A stretch of 26,717 nucleotides of DNA from Zygnema cylindricum (lineage: Eukaryota > Streptophyta > Zygnematophyceae > Zygnematales > Zygnemataceae), in the NCBI GenBank assembly GCA_037447655.1, contig JBBHKE010002501.1, positions 1 through 26,717 on the forward strand. Direction: 5' to 3'. Position numbers and translations under genes: made by a program. Shown here one piece after another: positions 10,605 to 19,761 of the stretch. Within the stretch, counting starts at the first letter, position 1. Each line of letters begins with the position of its first letter. The notes beneath the pieces were generated by a model that saw only the letters and a list, made by a program, of their open reading frames with translations, ran no database searches and was not told the origin of the DNA.

Positions 10605-11745
10605 CTATGTTATTGCATTTAGATCCATGCTTTGTCCGAGTAGGCTGCACCTCTGGAGGTCTGATATACCTGGTGCCGCGTACTGGCTTGTTGGAATCCC
10701 ATGGCTTGTTCTCGTTCTTCCACCGTTGGCGTTGTCCACACTCCACGTTTGCTGTCAAATATCATTCCTGTTGCTCCCTTTCGATACGCATGGCTATTGG
10801 GGAAGGAAACCAATGTTGGCAGTGCTCGCCGAGGTGCTCCTATTTGGTTGCACTGGAAGAACGGGGGACGATCAGCCTTAATTACGTGAGTAGCTATCCG
10901 CCCTGTCCCTAAAATTTGTTGCAGGGTAATCTGGGGATCTGTTTTGTGGTTCTTTAAGAGCTTGTTCATGACTGACAGAGGTATCAAATTGGTCTAGTAC
11001 GCCCGAACTCTGTGAGCCCTTGGTCCCAGTTGAGCCACATCGAAAACAAGTGGAGCTCTTAGAATCTGTTTCACTTTATTCCAGCTATTTGCGACTTGTT
11101 TTCTCTTATCATCTCCCGGGTGGACATTCTCGAAAACGTACCCCACTGGTTGGTCTTCGGATTGCTGCAGCCAGGAAAGTAATTTGATCATCTGGAAGAA
11201 GGTTTGACTTCTACTATCCTGATGTCCCTCGCCTTTCGCGGCTAGAGAGTATCCTTGACATGACTATCTTGCAATCACCAAATCTACCCGTTCCAGCATA
11301 GCGAGATGTGGCTTAAGGATATTGTCTATATTTTGCGGGACACTTCGGTGCGATCTGCAGATGGCGGATATCGGAAGTTGTTGGGGATACAATTGGTGGA
11401 GTTGTTGGAGTCGGTATTCACTAACAGCCCGAGCATCCGGTGAAATTTCCACGGCCACATATTACTCCAATTTATGCCCAGCCTTCAAGACAGCTTCGAG
11501 GTCCGAGCTAATTCCAGAAAATAAGGATAATATCCGGAGTCCAGAATCCGGGAAAGATAATGACACCACTTGTCGATTGAGTTTTTGATTTTCGGGTGGA
11601 ACTTCTGAAGATTCCAACCAAGGTTTTTTCTCCTTCACAAAAACAACTGTCAAGGATTTGTCCACTTCCCGCCGAAGGTTTGTTATTTGTAATAGTCTGT
11701 TCTGGTATCCTTCTTCCCACCGCTTGGAAATAGGAAATTGCTATA
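10605..11745 (-). pseudogene. DNMT3-like cytosine-5 DNA methyltransferase, right copy
   Basis: Motifs run in the unpermuted order, unlike plant DRM enzymes. Motif I is RILSLFSGISSDLEA (about 11533). Motif II is VAVEISPDARAV (after a stop near 11459). The motif IV region is SCQGYS (11263-11246), where Pro of the Pro-Cys pair is Ser and the codon before is TAG. GEGHQDSRS and FFQMIKLLSWLQ follow, then motif VI YVFENVHPGDD (ENV at 11131-11123). Motif VIII is GPRAHRVRAY, followed by TAG at 10996-10994. The motif IX-like block is ALPTLVSFPNSHAYR (about 10825), motif X is VEEREQAMGF (10723-10694), and a C-terminal SMDLNAIT (10632-10609) follows a frameshift near 10640. The AHRxRxY(W) pattern and spacing after ENV resemble DNMT3 catalytic domains. 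A charged linker precedes it (11745-11600). It sits between protease and RT, so it was presumably part of Pol. Stops and the altered motif IV make this copy inactive. Confidence 0.85.
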
Positions 11746-12303
11746 TTATGTCTGCGATATCGGTGGCGCTGGCGAGCAGTTCCGTGGGTGTGTGAGTAGC
11801 ATAGACGGGATAACATCCTGCAAAGAGGCATTATCTTTCCCCCTATTCCATAGAACCAGAGGAATCACCACCTTGACTCCTTCAGGATCCTCAGGATCCC
11901 GAACAGTAAACTGCTCCTTCCACACACTTAATCCCATATTCACCCTTGTCCAGGTGGCCATTCCCAATAAAATCTCAAACTGCTTACCTTCCACCACCAG
12001 GAAGGGAAGCTGAATTCGGACCTTCTGACCTGCGTCGTCGGCGAACTCTATTAACATAGCTTTGATTATTCCGTGTACCGGTTAGCTCCCACTGCTAACA
12101 GTACTTAGACAGATGTCACTGGGGAAGATTTCCGGTCGGAGTTCTTCAGGCATTTGCTGCAGAGCCGATGTGGTGATTAGATTTAGGAGTGCTCTTGTAT
12201 CGACCACTGCGTCTTGATACCCGCCGTATCCGTTGAGTTTGAAATTCCCCGTCCGGTTGAGAATTAGAGCCACAGATAACATTTTGTAGTCCCTATCCAT
12301 CAT
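11746..12303 (-). pseudogene. Retropepsin-like aspartic protease, right copy
   Basis: The active-site region reads VVDTRALLNLIT (about 12208-12173), the retropepsin D-T-G-A loop with Gly replaced by Arg. The left copy has Glu at the same place. Both AGA and GAA differ by one base from GGA. The family's second block is visible as FEILLGMATW near 11972-11943. An in-frame TAA near 12085 separates the two halves, where the left copy has a Gln codon (CAA). In this element class the protease matures Gag and Pol. The lost loop Gly and the stop argue against activity here. Length (about 180 codons) is ordinary. Confidence 0.75.
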
Positions 12304-13067
12304 AGGGGTCTTTGGGTTTGCTGACCAAAAAACGGATCTGGCCTGATCGGCCCGGTGTTTCTCCCCTCATGAATGGATTTCCTCTCCGAGGGCTTGGATG
12401 AGAACTTCCTCCGGCAAGTTATGGGAAGAGGCCAGTGTTTTCACGTGAGTGAGAGCGTAGGGCATTAGATGCCTTACTAATGTCACCGCTGGTTTGGAGG
12501 AAGGAGGTTGAATTTTTGGCGACGAACTGGAGGAATCTGTTGGTTCCACCGGTTGATTCTTCTCCCCACCCCTGCTTCCTCAATTTCTTGGTCGGATTCT
12601 AGCGCGGGCGGTGTTTCTGGCGTGTTATCCTTCGAGCGTTCCGCCAAATATTTTTCGAACCAATCTTGGTTGTCACGCGTCTCTTCCTCCTTTGCTCGTT
12701 CCTCCATGTTCCTTGTTTGGGTTGTCCTGTAATTTTGGAATCCCGGAGGTAGTTTCGTTGCGGCTGGTGGAGGTGGGTTTTTAGATTTGATTCCGAGACC
12801 TATGTCGTCGTTAAAGATGACGGCCCTGGGGGTGAAGGACAGAGGTCCCGTAGCGTTCCTGTTGTGGTCTCGTGGAGCGAGCTTTTGCCTGTCCCTTCGT
12901 TGCGCCAAGGTTGAGTTGCGGAGCTGCCTGCGATTGTCCCCCACACCGACATTCCAGGCTCCCGAAATGAAGGTTCGTGCGTGATGTGCTTTCGGAGGTT
13001 CCATGTCCCATCCCATCACCTTTTCATCGTCTTCGCCCGCTGCGGTTTCCTGTTCAAGCTCCGCCTG
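12304..13067 (-). pseudogene. Spacer between nucleocapsid and protease, right copy
   Basis: After the stop at 13068 the same frame stays open from about 13065 to about 12560 (MGWDMEPPKAHHARTF, then a basic stretch, then GPLSFTPRAVIFNDDIGLGI and an acidic Glu-rich segment). A frameshift near 12555 moves to the frame with SSSSPKIQPPSSKPAVT and LVRHLMPYALTHVKTLASS, which ends at a stop near 12367. A short stretch (KTPMMDRDYKML) leads into the protease. All blocks are shared with the left copy, so the region belonged to the ancestral reading frame. I see no catalytic motif. Confidence 0.6.
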
Positions 13068-14003
13068 CTACTGTAGTAATTCCTGCTTTCTCCGGTGGAG
13101 TTTTTGGGAGGCCGTCAGAGCGGGAGTCCTGGAGGGCGATCCTAATCGCAGCGCTACCAATTCTGCAGCCATGGTTGCCATTTGCTGGCTCTGCTGTTGG
13201 ATGATAACCTCCGGGGTTAATCGGGCTTGACCTGTTGGCTGTTGTTCTGGGTTTTCCGGGGTGCGGCGTCCCCAAGGGTAAAGAAGCTGCAGCGGGAGAG
13301 GATTCACGGTCGTTTCACCTTCTCCGGTGAACACTGCATATTGCATCATCTCTTTAGGAACTCCATTCTTTCGGAAGCACTGCCCTTCCTTGTGACCGAT
13401 GAAACCGCAAGCCTCACACTTGGAGCCTTCGGTAGTATATTTGCCCCGCAATTCATTTGAGATTTGCGCGTCATCAAATTTTGGAAGTTTTATCTGTCGC
13501 AATTGGGCTTGCGACATCTTTGCAGTCTCAGCTCGTGGGGTCGGCCGATAATTGTCTTTGTTCACCGGTGTTTTATCGTCTGACCCTCCTCTTTGCTTCC
13601 TTTCTTGCTGCCTCTTTGTCCTTTCAGCTCTCTCCTTCTCCCATTCCTTTTGCTTAAGAGCTAATTCCGGTTTGAGCTTCCGGGGGCATCGCTTCCATCC
13701 ATGACCTGTTTGTTGACAGTTTAAACAGTTATAGAGGAAGACACGGTCATCGGCCCCCATGGCATGTTTGGATCCGCTATCCACCACCTATTTCCCCTTG
13801 AGCTTCCGCAAGGCTAAGAGTTCGGCCGACTCTTCATGTTCGGGAGGCATTTCTCCGGCAAATCCTGCAAAGTTCCCTCGGGTTTTCCCGATTACCGCTT
13901 TTTCCTGGGCCTCGCGGTGGACAAAGTGATCATAAAGCTTCATGGCGGCCAGAGAGATTTCTTTGGCGGTTGGATTGACGTCCTGGATGGCCTCTCCAGC
14001 AAT
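13068..14003 (-). pseudogene. gag: gag capsid end and nucleocapsid with two CCHC zinc knuckles, right copy
   Basis: The frame of the capsid region continues to an in-frame TAG at 13790-13788, present as TAA at the matching place in the left copy. A 239-codon open stretch follows. It contains knuckle 1, CLNCQQTGHGWKRC (residues about 18-31), a highly charged Lys/Glu/Arg segment, then knuckle 2, CEACGFIGHKEGQC (about residues 136-149), both fitting CX2CX4HX4C exactly. Knuckle-bearing nucleocapsid domains bind the genomic RNA. The open stretch ends at TAG (13070-13068), where the left copy has a sense codon. About 100 residues between knuckles is unusually far. Confidence 0.85.
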
Positions 14004-15067
14004 CTAATTATCGAGGGCTACCTGCCCCGTCGTTTCGAACGAATTTCGGACGGCGATGAAATATTTGGTTGTCATGGCCGGAAGATCAATGGTTGAGAAT
14101 TTGGTCTTTTGACAGAGGCTGGACAATCTGTTAAACCGAGTCTGGGGTGTTTCACTCTTTTGGCAACGGAATTGCGTGAATTCCTTGATAGCAGATTCAT
14201 TCCTCTTGGTGTAAAGGAGTCTCAAGGCATTCAAAAGAGTGGTACAAGGGGTTGGGTCTGCAACCATCCGAGTGGCTGCCCTGGCCTCCTGGATGGCCTG
14301 AAGCTGAGCGACGTAGGCTCGTCCTTGTGCCTGCAGTTTCATGTCCTCTGTGAAGAGGGCGGTGACAGGAGCGGCTGCAGCGGCAGCCAAGTTTGCTTCC
14401 GCCTGCAAGACTGCCTCATCAAGGATAGGGTCTGATATTTTGATGTTGGGAGCCATCATAAGAGGTTGTCGCTCCTTATAGTCTGCCAAAGCTCCACCAG
14501 CAAGATAGTTCACCGTCATGGGGAAAAGCGTGGTCTCGAAGTCATCCGGGATGGCTCCGCCCCTGTATTTGTTGATTTCAGATTGGGTGAATGACTTCCA
14601 CAGCAATTCAAAATCAGAGAAAGCGATTCCCGAGCTATCTCTTGTAAAGATCCTTGCTTCCCCCATTTCTTTTTCCTTCTCTGCAAGGTTGGTGAAGTGA
14701 GAAGAGGATGGTCCGGTTGGGCTGACAAACTGAACCGGTGAAATTACCCCGGGATCCGCGTCGGGTGGCTCGGAGCCTCCTCCTTCTCTGGTAGAAAGGG
14801 CTGCCTGACGAGAGATGGCACTCCCCCCCACTGAGGAAACTCCGGTTACTGGTGGGATATTGAGATGACCTGTATCTCCCTGGAGTTGGCCCTTGGGAAA
14901 CGAGGAGCTTATTTCTTTGGGAAAGGGGGTTCGAAGTACGGCTCCTCTATACCCAGGAGAGGCCCTTTCCTCCCGACGAACTGTTTCCACCGAGGGAATG
15001 TGGAGAATAGGTTTAATCACCGGTGGTCCTTGAGGGATTGGTGGAGAAGGGGAGGGAGATGAATGAG
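14004..15067 (-). pseudogene. gag: gag capsid-like region, right copy
   Basis: An open frame of about 350 codons follows a frameshift near 15068. It begins with the Pro-rich end of the N-terminal region (HIPSVETV) and continues into an apparently globular part with FELLWKSFTQSEINKYRGG, MTVNYLAGGALADYKERQPL, an Ala-rich helix (about 14340-14420), and CTTLLNALRLLYTKRNESA. It ends with FFIAV-like and TGQVALDN sequence. It stops at TAG (14001-14003), where the left copy has Trp (TGG), so the stop is a later mutation. The size and position before the zinc knuckles fit a Ty3/gypsy capsid, but I cannot identify a signature motif. Confidence 0.6.
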
Positions 15068-15068
15068 G

Positions 15069-16736
15069 ACTACGAGGGAAAGGGGTATGTCTCCGTGTAC
15101 GCTTTCTGGAGGTTCTGGTGGAGGAGTTCTTTCGTTGGAATCGGGAGAACGTCGGTGGGGAGGAGAGCAGGCAAGAACGTCGTACTTGTAGGGTAAGACA
15201 GGTGGTCCTGGTGACCCACGGACTGCAGCGGCCGGAGAAATAGAAGGCGAAGGAGATGATGCCTGAGGTGGAGATGGAGGAGGAGTAGAAAACCCAAGGG
15301 AGATGTGTTGTCTCTGGTCGGATTGTAATAATACCACGGCCTCCTTAGTTGAAGACCCAGCCACTGAGACAACAGTAGGACGCTTAGCGGAGGCGGCTGC
15401 AACGTTATCCAGTAAATCTGCACCCATCCCTTGTTTGTTAGGTCCTGTCGTTTCCCCCCCTTCCCGCTGGAGAGGAGGCTCCGGTCTAAGTTCCGAAGGA
15501 ATCCCGGGAGCTGGCATCTCGGTAGGGTTTGTCTGCACTGTAGTTTGTCTCTCAGCCGAGGGACCTGTCTCTCTAGGAGGAGCTACCTGTGTCCTAAGGA
15601 TCCCTCCGATATTCGTCGAGCCTCCCTTATGAGGATCAATTCCTGTTCGAGGGCCCTCTTCCTCTCTTCTTCAAGAGCTTCCCAATCGATGGTGACAGGT
15701 CCAGCCCCCGCCGTAGCCTGACTTTGGGATAGCAAGATATCAACCAGTTTTTGTGTACTGCTCACCACCCGTGAGAGATCCGCAATTCCCAAACCTGGTA
15801 CCTCGGGATCGGTGGGTCTAGAACGCCACAACCCCTCTGATGGTCGAAACACCGGAGCAGAAGGAGACTTTAAGCTCGGAGAGGTGGAATCGGAAGGGAA
15901 GAACGGTTCCGCTTTAGGTCGGGGAGCGAACCTGCCCTTGCGGTCTCGATGATCAAACCTGTACCCCTTCTTTGGCTCGGGTAACCCTCGTTTGCTGGTC
16001 CCTTCCCCGGCTTGTGTCCGATGGACCGCCCCGCCGTGAGCTGGCCTGCTGGTTGCGGTGTCCTGAGATGGGGTGGGTTGGTGGTAGGAAGTTGATGGTC
16101 CTCTCGGTTGCTCTGGTACGGAGGTTAGGGAGCCACTCTCGGATGAATTGCTCAGTATCTCCACTACACCTCCCACTAGACGTACCACTCTGGCTCGATC
16201 TGACTTGGCTACCCGCTGCACCAACTCCTTCTTAACCTTCAACTCATGGAGATCATGAAGGGCTAAGATTTCTTTGCGACCTGGCCAGGTAGGATCGGTC
16301 AGGATCTTAGGATCCGTGTACATTTCTGCTATCGGTGCCTTAGATCAGGTATAGCGACCGATCTCGGCAAGGTGACCAGGGACCGCTTCCTTGTGGGCCA
16401 ACCCCTTTCTACGGCTTTTAGGGGATAAGGGGGCCTCTCCGCCTTCTCAGCAGCCCTAGCTCTGGCTGACTCGGACAACGTTGGGAAGTTCTCGGGGGAA
16501 AATACAAGTGGAGGTGGAGGAGAGAGTCTCCCCTCTGGGTGCGTAGGAGGAGTGTCCACCGCAACCTCTGGGGGCATCTCTCCCTTAAGAAACCACTCTA
16601 CGTGTACATGTGAGCCAAAGGGGGGTGCTTCCTCGGGATTCTGTGACTCTTCCTCTTGGGCCCCCGCTTCCTGCCTCTCCTACTCGTCCGATCTGACACC
16701 CGGAAGATCCTTATCCTGGACTTCTCCTCCCCCCAT
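15069..16736 (-). pseudogene. gag: gag N-terminal region, right copy
   Basis: The first ATG after the leader is at 16736-16734, 100 bases from the LTR. The frame begins MGGGEVQDKDLPG and has a stop at 16682-16680, then continues to a stop near 16329. A frame change leads into a 246-codon open stretch (16323-15583) containing GGVVEILSNSS, a basic segment and, near its end, a Glu/Arg-rich helix-like block EEERKRALEQELILIREA. Another frame change leads to a Pro/Ser-rich segment (15538-15069) with PPPSPPQASSPSPS and LPYKYDV, also present in the left copy. This long extension has no domain I recognise. It is assigned to gag from its position at the 5' end of the element. Confidence 0.65.
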
Positions 16737-16818
16737 AGCTGACTAGAGAAGAAGATCTAAATCCCCTTATAAAAGTACTCCGATCTGAGCACCTATCCTC
16801 TTTAACCTAAAGAGACAC

Positions 16819-16836
16819 GTTGCTGTTTCAGTACTG
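16819..16836 (-). other. Putative self-priming primer-binding site
   Basis: The first 18 bases of the element strand after the 5' LTR read CAGTACTGAAACAGCAAC. The exact same 18-mer is on the + strand inside the LTR at 17406-17423, so the element RNA carries its reverse complement near its predicted 5' end. Complementarity continues past one mismatch for six more bases (TGTCTC). A normal tRNA primer site would begin TGG, matching the tRNA CCA end, and none is visible. This is the layout of Tf1/sushi-type self-priming, in which the 5' end of the transcript folds back and serves as primer. Confidence 0.7.
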
Positions 16837-18036
16837 TGACTATCTGTTGGAAGCTTAACAAAAATCCTCTCAAAATCCAGTATTTTGGTACAAAAGATTC
16901 TGGTAATCGACCCTGGAAGAAACCCGACCAGAGCCCCAAAAAGGACTACCAAAGAGAGAACTAAGATGCTTCCACTTAGAAAAAAAATGAAAGAATAGAA
17001 ATATAAAAATGCTGTCTCAGAATTAACAATATCACCTTGCCTTTAGAAAATAGCGATATAAAGTTAGAATGTGGAAAAATAGCAAGCGAGCTCAACCTAC
17101 CCCCAAAACGTAACGTGGACAACCAAAAGGAGACGAAATCTCCCCCTGAAAACCCCGGACTAGGTAGGGCCTCCTTAACTCCTCGGTTTTCGCGACCTGG
17201 AACCGGCAAGACGCTTCTTAGTTTCCAACAAACACCTGTCCCCAAACCGCCCAAAAAAAGAAAGACGGTGCCAACCACCCAACCGGACTACGATTTCCAC
17301 AAAGGACGGATGCAAACCAAGATGGCAATAGGGTCACAATCACAAGCAAAACAAAAGTTCTCCACAAGAAAGTTTGCTGGAATTTCTAGGGTTTTTCTCA
17401 GGAGACAGTACTGAAACAGCAACCTGTCTCCTTCGGCCCCAAATGCCTTATACAAGCCAAGTTTGTCCTAGCGATAGTACCAAAATCAAAGCAGTACTAG
17501 GAGCCAATTACCGTCCAGGAATTGTTATAGTACGGACAGAAGACAAAACAGGTTGTAATACACTCGGGGCAAAAAGTTAGGCGACTATCTACGGCTAGAT
17601 TAGAAGCCACGTGGTTTTCTATGACACAATCGTGAGCAACAAAGTTCTAAATTGACGTGAAACGCCTAACTTTGACTCACATTAATAAATGCTCTATTCG
17701 GCTGGTGGACCTGAACTAACGTCCTACTGATAGCCAACAGCAAAATCTACCAGACTATCCCAAAAGTTACGTGGCGTTCCACAATGTAGCCCCCAATAGG
17801 ACAGTTGGCAACTTGTCACATGTAACAGGATGGTAATCTTTGGAACGGAGTAACTTTGTCTTTCGGCCTCCGTTAAGCGTGAAATAAAGTGTGTTCCGTT
17901 CTGTTAGGAAAATAGAAGAATCTGGTCCGGCTGAGTGCGCTCCTTTCCCCGTACTTTAAGAACCGTATAGAGGAAAAAGGGCCCGGGAATCCTTGGTAAG
18001 ATAAAAGGGGTGCCTGTGAAGCACATGAGCTTGACA
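16837..18036 (-). repeat. 5' LTR of right element
   Basis: Direct repeat of 5674-6872. On the element strand it starts TGTCAAGC and ends ATAGTCA, with the usual TG...CA ends. The gag leader follows directly. It contains a promoter-like TATA box (17448-17453) about mid-LTR. The + strand frame of about 125 codons inside it (17037-17414) is preserved in both LTRs but is unlikely to be coding. Confidence 0.9.
17448..17453 (-). promoter_or_regulatory. LTR promoter TATA box
   Basis: On the - strand this reads GTATAA in the context TTGTATAAGGC. The usual spacing of about 30 bases from TATA to start site places transcription initiation near 17422. That is the edge of the 18-base segment (17423-17406) complementary to the primer-binding site. 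The box is retained in the 3' LTR at 6285-6290. The call is from motif and spacing only. Confidence 0.6.
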
Positions 18037-19473
18037 CGACTTTGACTTTTTGCGCAGCTATTCTCTTTAAAAAAATTGTGCGGCGACAGTATACACACGG
18101 AACTAAAATTTTGAGGCATATTGATTGCAAATCCAATTAGTTTATGCCACGTGGGGAGCCTTTTTGTATTTGGATGTCATGTAGACTATCGTTCTTTTGT
18201 ATGATTAGGAAATCAATGTCCGTAACAGAGGCATAGACCGTGTCCTATTTTTCTTGCCCGTTACACGAACCTCAAAACCCTAAAAATCCTAAGAACTCTA
18301 AAAAACCCTAATAAACCCTGGACGGTGTCTCGTTTATCATGCCCATTTATCGCGGTCGTTACACTTCCACCGTGTTCTGTTTATCAAAACGTCTAAGGGT
18401 ACGGCCCCATGTGTCTAAGTACGGGTTTTTTTATGTTGTTATCCGTTTTAACTTAGCGCCGTACTGCCTAAGTTGCAGCCGTACGAAGAAATCGCAAATT
18501 TGTAGAGTACAATTTGCGTCATCTGCGAACTTAGGATGTACGAAAAATTGTCGTTCTGCGTATTTTCGACCCATTTTCACGTCATCTTCAAACTTACCAT
18601 AATCCACATGGGCAATGTGTTTTACGCAAAGTAAAACCAATAGGAAAACATATTCACATGTGTGAAAAGTTTTTAGAAGTTTTTGAGGACGAAAAAAATT
18701 ACAAGGTTGTTTTTTTGTCCGCTTGCATGTTGTACGGTTATTTTTTTGCAGGGGTCTCGATGCTGCAGTATCATTTCACGCTATGTTGGAAAATATGCGA
18801 AGGTGAAAAATCTGCGAAGTCATGGCAACTGGACGGGAGTGGTTTGCGCAAAGGCATGTCGTATAGCCACGGCTGCAAGGCTTTACGTCTACGATGTCAC
18901 GCAATGACATGCGACATGCCAAATCCGCAAATCGTTTCAAAAATTACGATGTGTATTGCGACGCTTCAAAAAGTTTCGAAAATATACAGTGCGGCAAAGA
19001 CAAATTGTACACGAAGACATCCGTCATGGGTATTGTCGACGTATACAATCGTCACAAATTTAAGTAACAATTTCGAGTAAACACATAGAGACACCTGAAA
19101 TCCGGGTCTGCCGGATCCGCGCTAAAATACAAAGTAAGTTCGGTAAGTTACACATACATGGGGACGTACCCTAAATAATATTGTACTTTTGTAGACATAC
19201 GTATGGACATTTGTTGACGCGACTGAGCAAATAAATAATGGCACGAACTCGTACTGCTTGAAAAGGACGGCTAGCTTTTGAACTGCCACCATTTCATGAT
19301 CGGATAGTCACAAATGAAAGATACGCGGCCGAAGGCTCATTATTGCAGGTGGCGGCTTTATCTCTATATTCATTGACGGGATCGAGCAACCAAGATCGGA
19401 CGGCCAAAAACGATTGTCGAGAGGATACTTTGGAAGTTACCCGATCGGTGAGGTAGCCCGAGGAACAAAACTA
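18037..19473. other. AT-rich region with no recognisable gene
   Basis: I see no convincing gene. A 140-codon open frame on + (18658-19080) begins MCEKFLEVFEDEKNYKVV, but it has no domain I recognise and no conserved neighbour, and it is compatible with chance. Around 18276-18320 there are several CCCTAA-like units (AAAACCCTAAAAATCCTAAG) in degenerate form. The element side of 18036 carries no target duplication of the retrotransposon. Confidence 0.5.
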
Positions 19474-19761
19474 CATCGTTTATTAGTGTCAAATTCACTA
19501 ATTTGGGTTCTTAAAATTTTGTTTTTTTTTTTCAAATAGGCAACATGATTTTAATCTTTCCTTGACGTTAATTAAGGTACCATACAAAATAAAGTTAAGC
19601 CCGAAAGTTCAATAAAATACAAATAGTGTGGTGTACGGTCGATACCAGACCGTACATAACTGTACCTTTTCAAGTGAAAATTTACAAAAAATGAATTAAA
19701 TCAGACGCGCACGCATAGGATCGTGCGCTCAAAAAACGGGACTAGTCTGACACGTAAGCTA

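Larger units (their letters stand above)
5674..18036 (-). mobile_element. Right copy: full-length Ty3/gypsy LTR retrotransposon with methyltransferase and PHD finger
   Basis: Two direct ~1.2-kb repeats bound an internal region of about 10 kb. Reading the - strand, the order is LTR, primer-binding site, gag, protease, methyltransferase, RT/RNase H, integrase with PHD finger, LTR. The order RT-RH-IN defines Ty3/gypsy (Metaviridae-type) elements, as opposed to Ty1/copia. No matching target-site duplication is found next to 5674 (TTTGG) and 18036 (CGACT), nor next to 5403. The LTRs differ at roughly 6% of positions over the ~290 bases I aligned by eye, so this is not a recent insertion. Coding frames carry several stops and frameshifts, so this copy is probably not autonomous. 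Confidence 0.92.

Noticed and set aside
10625-11588. A free-standing host methyltransferase gene
   Set aside because: The same domain sits at the same place in both element copies, in line with protease and RT, so it belongs to the retrotransposon.
16819-16836. tRNA primer-binding site
   Set aside because: The sequence after the LTR does not begin TGG and does not match the common initiator Met primer site. The self-complementary reading fits better.
17037-17414. 125-codon + strand frame in the LTR, also present at 5871-6251
   Set aside because: Present in both LTRs because the LTRs are repeats. It runs antisense to the element and has no recognisable domain.
18658-19080. 140-codon frame as a possible gene
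   Set aside because: No domain, no intron or neighbour support, and its length is compatible with chance. Kept only as a remark.
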